This document shows positions 46,001 to 58,458 of a stretch of 64,000 bases of DNA, one piece after another. The position numbers and the translations under genes are program-made. Every line of letters starts with the position of its first letter. Positions within the stretch are counted from its first letter, which is position 1. The notes below the pieces were generated by a model, which was given only the letters and a program-made list of their open reading frames with translations, did no database searches and was not told the origin of the DNA. This stretch comes from Ornithodoros turicata (lineage: Eukaryota; Arthropoda; Arachnida; Ixodida; Argasidae). The stretch lies in NCBI RefSeq assembly GCF_037126465.1, contig NC_088202.1, positions 80,146,160 to 80,210,159 of the forward strand, written 5' to 3'.

Positions 46001-49000
46001 TGATAAAACTGAAGCAGCGCGATTACACAGCCTTTAGCGTAGGAACTCTGACGTTTCCTGTGTGCATTCCCTGCATGCGACGCTTTCTTTTTTGATGCTC
46101 TCACCAAAAAAGAGGTTTACCTTTATTCGGAGTCGTCACGTGGCGCCCATCGATTCTTTCAACTGGCACCGGTAACGAAGCGAAGCTTCGACTCACAAAA
46201 CACTGAAGTATCGCAACCTGACGAACAACAGGAAGTGAATGTCTCCAGCTGCTGAAAATAAGGCTGGCTCTCGTAACTCCAAAAATTGTAGATAATTCAA
46301 ACCAGGGCTTGAAATTAACCAACCCGTAATTATTTCGCAGTGTAAATCCCCCCCGGGGGGAGGGGGGGAGGGGATTTACACAGAGTGCATGTTCGCAACA
46401 ATGAGGAAATTATAATTTTCTCTTTTTCCTTTCTGAATTTTCCTCCTGACATTTTCTTTTTTCCTTCACCTCGTTTCCAGGTGGAACGCGGGGAATACCG
46501 CCCTGCGGAGCTGCTTGCCTCTAGTTCGGGGGAAAACCTTCCTCTGCAACACTTTGATCAGTGATTTTAGGTCTAGGTTTCTAGATCTAGGTCTAGATCT
46601 AGGTCTAGATCTAGGTCTAGGTCTAGGATTCTAGATGACTAGGTCACTAGATCTAGTGAGTCAAGAGGGCTCAAGTACAGGTGGAGCCCTCCAACAAAAG
46701 CTGAAATTCTTTGCATTCTCAATGTCCTCCTACCAAGCTGCTCTCCCTCCATGGCTCTCCTCCCAAGTGATTATAGCTGCCGATTTTTCGGCATTTATTT
46801 TTGGCGCAGACATTTTAAAATGTCGAAAAGATTCGATTTTGACAAAACATATAAATGCTGAAAAACACCCGCCGAATCTCCCCATGAATAAATGTCGAAA
46901 ACGCGGAGTTGAGGCATCGGTAATTTCGTGGCAGGGTTGATCAAAGAGAGGAGAGACTGGGGGGATTTGGTATTTAGCTGTGTCCTAACGGTGGTTATGA
47001 TGCTATTTTATCTGTTATTAAATTATTAAACCCAGTTTTGTGCTTGGCAGGCATTACATTGGATGGCATGTGTAATGTGGACAGATTGCGATCAAGTGGA
47101 CGCGTCGATTTTGACAGCGACGTTCGCGCTTTTGAGTGTCTGGACGTAATGTAATGGCTTGCACATCTGACCCTACGACCCGATGTGCGAACCGAACGGA
47201 TGAACACGTAATCTACTGTCGGATAGTTGTGCGGAAGAGCGCATTATTATGCTACTCCGCGTAAGAAATATGTAAACCGAAACTAATTAATTACTCGAAA
47301 AAATCAACGAGTGTCAAAGCGGGTCTTTTTTTCTGGAATATCTTTCGCTGAAGGTCCCGAAACGTAAAATAGAGGTTAGGATTTTTATATACTTAATGAG
47401 CGTATGCTACTCAGCCACTCTCTGCTCAGATCATGGACGATGTCTCAAGGATCTTTAGTTCTTTACCAAAAGTGAAGTTCTTCCATAGCGCCACCTGTTT
47501 ACGAAATATTCAACCGAGGGATTTATGTGGAACAGCCGGTATAGTAAACAGTCCTGTACATTAGGCACTCTTCTGAAGATTCCATGTGAATGCTCGGGAA
47601 AGACATGCTAGGGTCATGCTGTAGTGACCGTTGAGTACATCATTAATTTTTGGAATGCTTCCACTAGTTGCCAGAAACACGTTTACGGGGACACTTCTTT
47701 GTAGTTCCGTTTTTTTGGGTGGAGTTTTTTTTTTTTTTTTTGCTGTGTTTGAATCTGCTATCTTCGTTTAAGTGTGATAGCAAGCGACGGTTGGGGACTG
47801 TTTGTTTCAATTCCTTCCTAGATCTAGATGCTCCATGTTGTTCTTATTCATAGCGCTGACTGAAACTTGAGGGCATCGAACCTTTCGTTTTGCCTTCAAT
47901 TATTTTTGGATGTGTGTGCTTTTACAAAAAAAAAAAAGAAAAGAAAAATCATTGATTACAGGATAAGGTGTCTGCGCATGCAAGAGGCTTTGATTTGGAA
48001 GTACCATAGGCACTAATTGAAAAGCAAAACGAAGCAAGCAAGCAAGAGTACTGGTATGCGGTACAGTTTACACGTACGGAGCAGAAACACCCATACAAAA
48101 GCACACATGCGAGAAAAACGAAAAAGAAAAGCAGTAAAGTCTAGATCATATACATTATCAGTCAATCATCCAAGCACGGGCTGCTATAGAGGCAGCAGAT
48201 GAAGTGGGCTTATTATGAAAACCATCCATATCAGTCGAAACTTTTGTCGAGGGAGAAAAACACATTTTGCCAATATCGTTCCATCGAGGGAGGGGGAAGG
48301 TGAGCCAATTTGGCGACGGCCGATCCCCAGAGTTCCGCTGTCATTCTCTTCGTGGCCCGGACCTCCGCTGAAAGAAACTCTTTATGACGATTCGTGAAAA
48401 GAATAAACCCTCGCGGAGGAAAAATGTTGAACTTCTGCGCTAACAACTCGCATCTATCACCCTAGCCGGTGATTGATTTCATCCCGAAACTCATTTTTAT
48501 TCCGACGCAAAGTAAAAAGACAAACAACGGACAGACAAAGTAAAATGGTGAGCTCAAGGAGAGGCCGTCACGAAGGTGAAGAAAGCCTGGTATATTCTCA
48601 TCCCACGAGAAACGACTTCACGTATCGTAAACCGCGCCGAAAAAGTTTCATTCACGCTTTTTGTACTGTGCGTCCGGGCGAATTAATACTGAGAGTAGAA
48701 TTTATATAAGCTGTCTGAATATTTTTGCTTTGCTGTCTGATGCATTCTTTCCCCCCCTCTCTCTCACTCTGCGCGCTGATCTATACCCTGGTCGGATATC
48801 GCTCCGGATGCTGCTGAATATACTGTTCGTGCATACATAATGCCTTTCGAAGGCATAGGAGGTCTATGTTGCCATATATCATATTTGTGAAGACAGCGCT
48901 AAAATTGACTTCTCAGTTTCTGGCGTCCAGCATCGGGGGCTCCTTCCTCTAAGGAATGCAAATCTAAATAGGTTACGCCCAAAGAAGGGAGAGTCGCGTG

Positions 49001-49340
49001 GAATCGAATTCCCCGTGAAGGAAACCTAATTATTCTACACAAGCGACTTTTTTTTTTCTCTCTCTCTTTCTCTCTTTCTTCTGCAATTTCTCCCAAGTGC
49101 GAGTCAAAAATGATATATTGCGTGTGTCTTGGCCTCACATGGTCGTTATCGGGTAGGAGGCAACGCACAAACTTGAAGAGCATAGTATGCGACAAATGAG
49201 AACGGGTGGAAGGGAGTGCTCGTAGTGGCGAGTGGCAACGTATAGGGCTAAAGTAGAACAAGCCGCAAAAGGAACTGTTGTCACCAGCGGCATGACTGCG
49301 TACATATAGTAAACTTGTGATTATTGGCAAAATAAAATAA
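46001..49340. other. no confirmed gene; short repeats
   Basis: It contains a GTAAATCCCC hairpin at 46339-46380, a (TCTAGATCTAGG)n array at about 46566-46640 and T- or A-runs. I recognise no transposase or host protein. Frames such as 48899-49345 (minus, 148 codons) are unconserved as far as I can tell. Confidence 0.35.
46566..46640 (+). repeat. simple repeat of AGATCTAGGTCT type
   Basis: GATCTAGGTCTAGATCTAGG is repeated with variations (six-base TCTAGG/TCTAGA units). It is self-complementary in places. Confidence 0.85.
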
Positions 49341-49352
49341 AACAAAACAACA

Positions 49353-49612
49353 GCATGGCGGAGTGGCTAAAAGCACCTCCTCTCTGGTGGTGCCTCTGAG
49401 GACGTGCTGTAGACTGGGAGGTTGTGGGGTCGAATCCTAGCACCAGCGGATGTTTTCCCTGGGTTTTTCCGGCAGTCTTTCGGCAAACGGACGTCGGCAC
49501 AGTGTCCCCTGAAGTCGGCCCCGGACACGTGCTAAGCCCCCTGTGTCCGCTTCTTAGTACTGTCCAGTCATAACCACAATTGCTTCGTGGCGGTAATACG
49601 GAATAAAAAAAG
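49353..49612 (+). mobile_element. tRNA-derived SINE with good A and B boxes
   Basis: The A box TGGCGGAGTGGCT (49356) and B box GGTCGAATCC (49428) are about 70 bp apart, as in class II (Ser/Leu) tRNAs with a long variable arm. The body then matches the other SINEs (TTTTCCCTGGGTTTTTCC, GACGTCGGCACAGTGTCC, TGAAGTCGGCCCCGGACAC, TTGCTTCGTGGCGGTAATAC). The tRNA-like head does not look like a functional tRNA. Confidence 0.88.
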
Positions 49613-49659
49613 CGCTATCGCGTTTGTCTCAAATCACCCCGAAGCCGAACTGCCAGAAG

Positions 49660-49768
49660 TTTTTTTTTTTTAATTTCGTGTTAGCGCCGCGAAGCAACTG
49701 TGGCTATGAGCGGCGTACAGACGTGGACAGATGGGGAGAGGACAGCAGGAAGGAGTGGGGGACAGGGG
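49660..49768 (-). mobile_element. SINE 3' fragment, inverse orientation
   Basis: It starts with a T-run (inverse of the poly(A) tail), then GTGTTAGCGCCGCGAAGCAA, CTGTGGCTATGAGCGGCGTA and GGACAGCAGGAAGGAGTGGG, the inverse of the SINE 3' body. It stops after about 110 bp. It lies tail-to-tail with the SINE at 49353. Confidence 0.85.
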
Positions 49769-50334
49769 GGACCGCCAGAAGTAGAATCACGAAGAAACAG
49801 AATATTATCCGTGGCACCTCCGCTGTCATACTCCGGTCTGGAGCTGGGATTTACGCAGGATCTTCATTCAATAGGGGTGGGTATTGGAATTCCGTGGGAG
49901 TGTAGGGTTCACAAGCGCATCTGCTGACTTTGGGAGCTTTTTTTCTTTTTTCCCTTTCGGAATGTGTTTTGCGTGAGTGTTAGAGATGTGTAGAGGAGCG
50001 ACGGGAAAATCCCTGCTGGATAAGGTATATGTTGAAGTGCTTGCCTTGCGGTGCGTTCATAAAGACGCCGGTATCTGTCGAACGTTTTGAAGCTCCCTAC
50101 GTCTTTTCTATCACGAAATTTTCTAACGATAGCGTCTGAGTGGCCCAACATGCTCTCCACGGAATCTTATCGTAACGCATCATCCTCATCTTATCGCCTA
50201 GCTATAGTCGTGACGTTGCCTACAATTGTGAGGCCAACAACCTGTTCACGCCACAACTACCACAACACAGCACGCATAAAATAATTCACTGGCGATTTAG
50301 CGGTAAATGCGAGAGAAATGCGTTAGCATAAGCC

Positions 50335-50500
50335 GCCTTTTCCGGTCCATACTTGACTTCCGGGTATCCATTTCCGGTCCAACTCGACTTCCGGTTCTCC
50401 ACTTCCGGTTTAACATGACTTCCGGTTGTCCACCTCGACTTCCGGTTCTCCACTTCCGGTTTAACTGACCTCCGGTTGTCCACCTCCAGTCAATGTTTGA
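50335..50500. repeat. tandem array of ACTTCCGGTT units
   Basis: About ten units of 15-18 bp with the core ACTTCCGG and variants (CTCGACTTCCGGTTCTCC, AACATGACTTCCGGTTGTCC). It looks like one end of a fold-back-type element, but I found no inverse partner within the window. Confidence 0.7.
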
Positions 50501-50527
50501 TTCCCAGTTTGACACTTTCCATTACTA

Positions 50528-50870
50528 TATGAAAGTCCATCTAATTAACCTTTAGCCTCAATTACTTTTAATTACGCTTTAATTACCATAGGTAACCGCA
50601 GGTTGCATGAGGTAGTCTTGAAGTTCCTTAATTACCTTTAATTACGTTTACTTTCCTTAATTACTCTCAATTCCATTTAATTGACGTTAATTAGCTTTAA
50701 TTACACATAATTACCTCCAGCATAACCTGCGGTTACCTTCGGTATTCTTTAATTTCATTTAATCATTCTCTTAATTACATATACCTTACATTCATTACCT
50801 TTAAACTCAACCTCTAATTACCTTCAATAACTCTTACCTCTTGCTCTTAATTACCTTCAACTACTTCAGT
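50528..50870. repeat. degenerate TTAATTACC repeat region
   Basis: Many loosely spaced copies of TTAATTAC/CCTTTAATTACGTTTA occur, interrupted twice by GTAACCGCAGGTT or its inverse. It is AT-rich and follows the ACTTCCGG array directly. Confidence 0.7.
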
Positions 50871-50954
50871 TTCAAATCAGTTACTTCCGCTAACATTTTC
50901 CCTCTTATATCCCCTTTGAATGTCCACTTATACCGCTGTCTCGGTGAGGCTTCT

Positions 50955-51035
50955 CCATCACACACGCACGCACACACGCACGCACGCGCGCGCTCTCTCA
51001 CACATACATACATTCATACATACATACATACAGCT
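50955..51035. repeat. microsatellites (CACG)n and (CATA)n
   Basis: CACACGCACGCACACACGCA is followed by CATACATACATTCATACATA and similar tracts. Confidence 0.9.
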
Positions 51036-51544
51036 TTCTCTCAGTGTTAATCGGACAGTTTCCACAAAACAAGGTGCTTGGAAGGGGATGTAATTGTTGC
51101 TTCCTGATCATCACCAGAAAGGTCATACGTAACGCGAAGCGCTTTTGCATCATTCTTTGTCAGGTGAACTATTTTAACGCAAATTGTTTTTGTTTTTTTT
51201 TATGTTAGCGGCTGCTTTGGCCCCAAAATACGTTTTGTATTGCCAACTGTAGGATGGGACAAGCGTAAGCTTGACCACATCACGGTTCAAAAATAGTACT
51301 GCCCTCGCCCTAAAAACGAAGAGCAGGCATGCACTACATTGTCTCCCTCCACGGCGATCATTAGTTAATACGTTACTTGATATTTCAAATAACTGATCAT
51401 ACGTACAAACTCTGTTCTGTACAAACTCGCTATGACAACAGATATTGGCATACAAGCTTGAAGCGCATTGCGGAAGTGTCATAGTGTCTGAGTTCTGGCG
51501 CTCCGGTTTTTTTAAATCTAGCTATACGTTGTACAACCTTCTCG

Positions 51545-51909
51545 GTGTACTTCAGTGTCAAACTGAACTTGATTACACGTGTTCCGGAAATGAATTATGC
51601 TCATAGATGGCAGTTATTTTCAAGTACACATGTGCGTAGTCCGTGCATTACACCTGGCTTTCAACACCGTCTCGGCTCCACCTCCTCTTCTTTCTGCCCC
51701 ACTTGTGGAGTGCACGGCGACCTCTGCCACGTCATCCTGGCTTGTGGGTAATATCACCACGAGCGTGCACTCATGGAAGTTTCCATGCAACGTATTGACA
51801 AGCGGCCGTTCAACGTCGCGAAGATCCTTGGACCGTGGTCGAACGCTGCCCACCAGATGCAGGGCCTTCGTCTTCTTGCCGAGTACTTGCCGAGTACTGC
51901 TCTCTGAAA
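51545..51909 (+). pseudogene. LINE C-terminal fragment with zinc-finger-like motif
   Basis: The frame reads NYAHRWQLFSSTHVRSPCIT, then FCPTCGVHGDLCHVILACG, then a stop followed in the same frame by YHHERALMEVSMQRID...LRLLAEYLPSTAL and TGA. The CPTC...H..LxCG pattern is the C-terminal CCHC-like finger seen after reverse transcriptase/RNase H in many arthropod non-LTR retrotransposons. The upstream domains are gone. Confidence 0.65.
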
Positions 51910-52189
51910 GTGCTCCCCCCATCATCCGTTCCCAATGCACAATAGGGCAGTGTACCGCCTCAGCGGCGGTGAATCGCGCACCTCATCAGCATCCAATGTG
52001 TGTGTATGTGTGCGTGCTAATCATTTTTTCGCCAGCCACATCAAAGAACGTTTCAAGTAGAACCTTTACACTTCCCATTACAAGCATCTCCTGTCGTCAG
52101 TCCTCAGCACCGGTTCTTTTTCACTGGAAGACTGAGTGCAGAGTTTTACAGTTTGAGTGATGTGCACAGTTTCGTCTTTTAAATAACTC

Positions 52190-53471
52190 CTCAGCGAATC
52201 TCGAAAAAGTCTTGCACAACGGCCGAAGCACAGGGCCATGTAAGCATAGCTACCTCTCCGTAGTGGCTGGAGTGAGCCTGTTTATTTATTTTTTGGAGCA
52301 TAGTTTCTCGAAACGAGGACTGTGTTTCATCACAGCAACCCTCAGTGCAGGCTCGATCTTGAGCTGTGACCTGCTGTACTTTGTTTTGAGTGTCGCCACA
52401 GCGGAGAAGCCGAGCTCGCATAAGTAGGTTGTCGCCAACGGAAGCAATATTATCGTGGCTTTTCTCGTCAGTAGCGGGTATTCCGTCGCCAAACCTGACC
52501 AAGATTCCGGAAATGGTTGTCGCGGAAACTGCAACCTCAAACTTGAATCTGAACTGAGGTCCATAAACTCCTCTTCGTCTGCTGTATTAAAGCCCTCGGG
52601 AGGAGAAATCTTACCAAATGTATCCCTGATCCAGTCATGCTTCTTGTCCTGGCTCTGCGGAATGTACAGGGTGTATGCTATAAAAGGTCAGTGACATTTT
52701 CGCGCGTGACACTATATCTATTTGAGAGACGAACATGTGCTGCCATACAGTGAATCACTTATGCCAGAGAAACCTACGAAAAAATTGTGGTTACCATTCA
52801 CTGCGTAATAAAATAAACACGGCCACGGAAACTTTCGTCTTCATGTGTTTCCTATGTGCAATACCGATTGATGGAGGTGAAAGTTTGCATGGTCATATTT
52901 ATTTTGTTACACAGTGCTAGGTAACCACAATCGTTTCGTAGGTTCCTCTAGCATAAATTATTCACTTTGAGGCAGAGGAAGTCTTTTCGTGATAGAGGTA
53001 TAGCATCAAGGAGGTATCACTTCTTGCACGAAAATGTGACTGACCTTTTATAGCATACACCCTGTACTTCTCAAACTGAAGCTTGAGAGCCGAGATATGT
53101 CATTTAATATAACAGGGGACACTGCGCCATGCGCGACGACTGTGCAGTGCACCGTGAAGGCGGGGCATCCGTGAGTGCCGCGATAGACGCAGCCGCTGTG
53201 GCCTTTAGTGAGAGTGAGTGGACCTCACGACATATATTTTGGCCCTCGTGCACAAGTGAACGCAGGCGTGAAAGCGAGGCTGTGCGATGCATCGAAAGCA
53301 TCGCGTACGTTGCATGCACGCGCATTTATGAGAAACCAAGTTTGCTGCCACGCGCATCCTGCTAACGCAGAATAGCGGGCACGGGGTGGCATTTTTTTTT
53401 TGTAATTTGTGGGCCGCTTCGCGACCCCCCTCGGAACGTGTCGCAGCCCCCCAATTGGGGTCGGAACCACT
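52190..53471 (-). pseudogene. hAT transposase relic (dimerisation domain) interrupted by a MITE
   Basis: The terminus at 53471 is the inverse of a hAT end (CAGTGGTTCCGACCCCAATT). On the minus strand, after the MITE, the frame reads HDWIRDTFGKISPPEGFNTA, then MDLSSDSSLRLQF, and ATTYLCELGFSAVATLKTKY, RVAVMKHSPRFEKLCSKK. This is the C-terminal hAT dimerisation domain of the ZBED5/FAM200/SCAND3-like lineage. The N-terminal zinc finger and catalytic core are missing. It shares its outer 350 bp with 41400-41723. Confidence 0.78.
52667..53064. mobile_element. 398-bp MITE nested in the hAT relic
   Basis: It starts CAGGGTGTATGCTATAAAAG and ends with the inverse (CTTTTATAGCATACACCCTG), flanked by TA at 52665-52666 and 53065-53066. 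Inverted inner phrases such as CCTACGAAAAAATTGTGGTT/AACCACAATCGTTTCGTAGG continue the symmetry, so the element can fold on itself. It splits the hAT coding remnant, so it is younger. Confidence 0.93.
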
Positions 53472-53529
53472 GCCGTACACAACGTGGTCTTATTCCGAAG
53501 CACATGTCACATGCATTCCCAGATATTCC

Positions 53530-53860
53530 AGCATGGGCTCTGCAGCCTCCTGACGTAAGAATTGATGTGCCTGGACCACCGGGAAAGAAAGATGCAAACG
53601 CATGCCCTCCGCCAGTTCAGTCTTCAGTTACTAAACAGTACCGGAGGCAGAATAGAGATTTTCACAGACGCATCTACGACATCATCCGGCTCCTCGTTTG
53701 CGTTTGTTTTCCCTGGGGCGAATATCGAAAGTGCGTTACAGCTGTCTCATATCACCTCTGCTTCGGCCGCTGAACCTCATGGGGTCCCCACCACCACCCG
53801 GGAAGTCGCACGTCAAGATGCGCGATTTCCATATATGCAATGCATACCTACTAACATGAA
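53530..53860 (+). pseudogene. LINE RNase H domain N-terminal fragment
   Basis: The frame reads STGGRIEIFTDASTTSSGSS, FAFVFPGANIESALQLSHIT, SASAAEP. The FTDAS...SS.AFVFP......LSHITS..AAE pattern is the first half of the RNase H domain in I/R1-type LINEs; TDAS carries the first catalytic Asp. A frame break follows. It adjoins the hAT relic terminus at 53471. Confidence 0.65.
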
Positions 53861-53869
53861 TAATTAAAC

Positions 53870-56800
53870 CTGTCCACATGGTCTTGCACGGTAGAAGGTC
53901 TCGGTAAAGCCTAATCTAATATAGGTTAACAAAAATGGTCTTTTGGGTGCTCTTTACAAGGTCCCCCAAAAGAACACAGTACCTGACATGGGACTACGCG
54001 TTTACATCGAGTGTTGCGGTATGCAAACGGAAGAAGAAAGGTTCATCCGCCGGACTAATACTCTACATACTGCACTAATACTATTCTTGCTCTACAAAGA
54101 ATATGTTGTCCTGGGCAGCCGTAAGGCCTGTACGGTATATTGGCAAAGGAAGAAGAGCGTACGTTACCTTACATAATGTTCGCTCGGAAACTGGACACGT
54201 AGAAAGTTGCAATCACCGCCTTAATCAAAGCACTAATGCGGAGTGTGATATAACTTGAAGGAACAAGCAACTGGCATCTGATTCTATAACAGACATTGGT
54301 GGTAAGTACGTAAGAACAGGATGACTCTGAACCCGTGACTCTGAGGTAGAATAGTCAGGAAATTAGCTTTCTGAGCAAGCCCGAGTCCCTCAGGTGACGA
54401 GAGCCAAAACACGATGTCCCATCCCGTCCCGGGGCTCCTACGATGACCTCATGCGAACGTGCCAAGGACTCGATGTATAGTCTGTGAATTTGCGTCCGGG
54501 GACAACACATGAACAACGTACGACACAAGCTTTGCCATTAAAATACATTATTCATACATCTCTCCATAGTTTTTAATTTTCGACTTATCAACGTTCCTCG
54601 TCAATTTCTTCATTCGTCATCGTTAATTTATCTGTTGTTGTTGTATCAATATTATACAGTGTACACGCGAGAATACATACATACGCCAATCTGCACGCTA
54701 CTGCCAATACTACGAATCCGCGATGTCCATTAAGGAGACATACAGTGGATGTGCCAGGAACGTAATACCAAATACACACTCTGCTGCGAAGACCACGAAA
54801 ACCCACAAAACGACTATATACAGCTTCTATGCTTCAGAAGTCTCCTCCTCCGTCGTCATACTTGTACGATGCATGTAGGCGAACTCCGCACACTGTGCTA
54901 GAAATAGCGTCGCAGTAAACGCCCTGAAAAAAAAGAAAAAAAGAAACTCGAAATCTCCGCTCTCTATTTATTTTCGCGTCTAAACGTGTACTGCGTCGGC
55001 AAAGCCTCGTTTCTCGACACTGCTACTAATGTTGTGGAAACACGCTGCAGAATCCACAACGCAGTAACCTATGTACACGACACTTTGCTACACTCGGATC
55101 CTAACGCCGCTGTCGGTTGAACCGTCAGCCTGACCTTTCCCTCAACATCTGTCCAAGCGTCACAACAAAACCCTCTCAACACCGAAGACCACCACAACTG
55201 AGCGGCTGGACGTACATTCTCCGTGTTGCCGTTCTTCAATTAACAACAATTACGGGAGACAGCGGGACGACATCCCAGTGGCTTTGCAGCGTCCGGATTT
55301 TCCTCTCTTCCCCGCTTTCAAAACCAGCACAGTCTCCGAACTTTTTCCCCATCGGAGAGTGCTGTGCGCGAAGGGCGAGTTTGTGTGCACAAGGCAGGAG
55401 TGGGAATCCACCGAGGAATCTGGGATCTTCTTACCGCGGGGCTCCCCGAATACATAATTGGCCCGAAACGCTAATGAATCCCTGGGACGATCGGCAAAGT
55501 GGGACGAGTGGGGAAGAACGCAAACCGCCATGGTCCGTCTTAATTCGCATGCAAATGCGTTCCCTCTCCATCGGCCCTCCTCCTTCGATTATGCGGTGTA
55601 AGCTCTTGGCAGAGTTCCCTCGAGAAGAGCGGTTGACGTTTCTCAACTTGCCACGTTGTATTTTCAAGAATAGCTCCCGGCACTGATGGCATGTCGGATG
55701 AAACTTAGGAGCGCTTCATCGTGGATTAGAAGCACTTATTTGGTTCGTTTTACTATGTGATGGGGAAGTACAGTTCTGTCATGGTCTGTAAAATAGCGAA
55801 AATTGCGGGTTCCGTTCAGGCTTCATTAGAGACCGCGAATTACGTGATGTGTTGCATTTTTCGTGCTTTTGTGGCTTTGCCAAGTGATTTGCGCGACCAG
55901 AGTCTCAACAACAACAACAACAAGAGTCTTTTGCCATAGTCTTTTGTTCGTAGGCTGACGTGTTCACCGAAAAGAATGTGAGAGCGATAGTTTACGCTGG
56001 AATAGGAAGTCTAGCGGACAGACGGTGAAGCTTATAAGATATGTTCTGCCACCACTCACATGTTTGGATGTAGCTCTTTCAGAACGAAAACCGTGTTTGT
56101 TCTTGATTGCGATTGTAGGGTTGTCTGCTTGAGAGCATGTTGGATTTAGTTCCTAGTATCGTTCGTTGGCAAGGAGTGAAGAGGAGTGAAACATGATTTC
56201 AAAGGAACCAGGAGTGTTTTTTTTTAATATAGCCTTTTCTCTACCAATTCTGCCAGTTCTCAGTGGACCGTGATCGATTTTCGGGTGCTCTTGAGACATT
56301 ACAATCTTCAGCCACAATGCGCTGCTTGATGTTGCATCACCATGGGTCCAAGCATCCTGCAATGGCCGGCCCAATGTAGGGTTGCGCGGTTCCCTCTATA
56401 TTGATTGATTGATTGCAAAAAGAGAAAAAGTAGAGAAAAAGAAAACGAATAAAAATATGGAGATGTGATCCTATACTTCCCATATTTTTATTCTCTCTGA
56501 AGCCAAACCTCCATGAGTCCGATAATGTTTCACCATGCCTCTCTATCGTTCGGTGATCTCACATAATCTCAAAGCTCGGCAAAAAATAATAATAATTAGG
56601 AGTATATTTATACGTAAAGTGAGTCAGCCTACTTGTGTGGCGACATGCGGCACGTGCCGCAGGGTAGGACTGGGGATAATTTCGACCACCTGGGGTTCTT
56701 TTGTCGTGCGCCGGATATCTCCCATTCACGGTGCTGGAAGCAATCTTTACCTCCCCCACATTGCTACCGTCCTCGGCCGCTTGACAAAAAACTCCGACGC

Positions 56801-57260
56801 TGCTGTGTCGTATTGTATGTATACGCAACTACAGGGTATCATGACCAATGACAAAGTGACTTTTTTTTTCTTCTCTCTAAAAAATAGCGCTGGTATACGA
56901 CAAACGTTCGTCAATGATGTGTGGGGTGCTCAGACTTAGTGTCAGAACTTTCACCTTCCAGATTTGTTTTGGTAAATTATGGCGAAAAAAAAAAAAAAAA
57001 ACGCTCCTCTCTAATACATTGTTAGTGCCCTACTTCCGCCATTTTCCTCGGAGCTGTTTTTCCTCAGTCGTTGGGGCTTTACAATGATTTCTATAAAAGT
57101 GGTGCAACAAAAGCGCATATTCTGCTTCGAAATTGTAAAAAAAGAGAAAAAGAAAAAGAAACAGCCAAGTAATTATCGTAACTAAGTTTTTGCTGCTACG
57201 ATATTACCCCCCCCCCCCCCCCATACACACAAGGCGAAGCTGGTGGTGTGAGAAAATGTG
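53870..57260. other. no confirmed gene
   Basis: Several open frames exist (for example 55117-55686 +, 189 codons) without any recognised domain, plus simple repeats: (AAC)n at 55910, (ATTG)n at 56401 and a C15 run at 57208. No transposon termini were recognised. Confidence 0.3.
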
Positions 57261-57429
57261 AAGGGGGAGTGAAATCCCCGTTGCAAAATAAACTACTGTA
57301 AATAAATCTTATCTGACTATACAATGCACAGTCGCGCGCGGGAACCTGTCAACAGCGAACTAAGACTAACCTGGACATAAAAATGGAAACACCGAACTTG
57401 GACTAACCAATATGCTGTTCCGTCGGTGT

Positions 57430-57575
57430 CCGCCCATTTGTTCGACCGCCGTTTGGTCGAACGTCGTTTCATCGAAGCCGTTTGATCGAACGCCGCTTTG
57501 TCGAAAGCCGTGTGATCGAAAGCCGGTTGGTCGACGCCGTTTGTTCGAAAGACATTTGTTCGAAGGGGGTTCAAA
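57430..57575 (+). repeat. tandem array Q, GTTTGATCGAAAGCC units, left side
   Basis: About nine units such as GTTTGGTCGAACGTC, GTTTGATCGAACGCC and GTGTGATCGAAAGCC, ending in GACATTTGTTCGAAGG. The inverse partner is at 60918-61035. Confidence 0.85.
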
Positions 57576-57898
57576 GCTCGCAGCGTGTCCTTAGCACCTC
57601 TTTCCTGTAACATTTGACTCGAGCATTCGGAAGCAGGCAATTAGTGTCCTCTGCTTCTTCTTTTTTTTCTTTTTTTTTAACTAATCAGGGGAGATCTCTG
57701 GTTATTTGCAGACCTTTGTCATTCACGAACAGCACAGCTGAATAGAACAATGCGGAAGAATCCCGCGAACCGTAGGACACATATTGAAGCAAATGGCCTC
57801 AGGTTGCGAGCAGCCGATAGTCTGTGCCTCTTCTGGGCACCCTTTTCATTGCTGGCGACAAATTTAAAGGAAACTATCTGAAATGGGATAGCCATATG

Positions 57899-58096
57899 TG
57901 CGCGAAGGGGCGCGGACAATTGCTCACTGGACAATTGCTCACCGGACAGTCGCTCACCGGACAATTGCTCACCAGACAATTGTTCACCAAAAAACTGCTG
58001 AGGCCGGACAATTACTCACCGCCTCTTTCACAACACTTATATTGTGATTTTATTTCGCGTTTATGGCGCTTGACTTTTTTTATGTTAGCTGAACTT
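57899..58096 (+). repeat. inverted end R with tandem GGACAATTGCTCACC units, left side
   Basis: About six tandem units, then GTTCACCAAAAAACTGCTGA, unit-like CCGGACAATTACTCACC, then unique sequence to TTATGTTAGCTGAACTT. The inverse, including the unique part, is at 59932-60147. Confidence 0.88.
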
Positions 58097-58287
58097 CTTT
58101 TTTAGCTGTCTAAGTTGCTTCAAATAGATCTAGGAAATCCACCAGTGAAGAGGCTGAGGCGAGAGGTCGTCCACTTGCAGGCACGCCTGAAGCGTCTTTG
58201 TCAGGACCTGCGTCCATGGGGCGTTCCTATAGGATTTTTTTCCAAGGGGTGGACAGCAAAGTGCTTACAGGGGGCAAAGCGTGCATC

Positions 58288-58458
58288 TGTAGCGGCCCGT
58301 GTGTGATGACGAAGACGTGTCTCTGCTGCCACGTGCTACGGCGCTGGCACGGCAGTTCTACCGGCACCGTCCTAGCGTGAGGCCACGACCATCTGCCCGC
58401 TGGGACATTCCATCATCGCCGGTCAGGACTCATGTAGAGGGACACCACCTCCTCTACA
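58288..58458 (+). repeat. left LTR of the TRIM-like element
   Basis: It is 171 bp, starts TG and ends CA with the 5-bp inverted tips TGTAG/CTACA, and is read by eye as identical to the right LTR. No clear TATA box is visible. Confidence 0.92.

Noticed and set aside
49353..49450. functional tRNA-Ser/Leu gene
   Set aside because: A and B boxes are present, but the region continues into a SINE body shared with other loci and no convincing cloverleaf was built.
51545..53860. One LINE split by the hAT element at 52190-53471
   Set aside because: The C-terminal finger fragment (51545) precedes the RNase H start (53530) on the same strand, the wrong order for one element, so they are separate fragments.
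55117..55686. 189-codon + frame as a gene
   Set aside because: No domain, no clear splice or start context, and a different long frame on the opposite strand.
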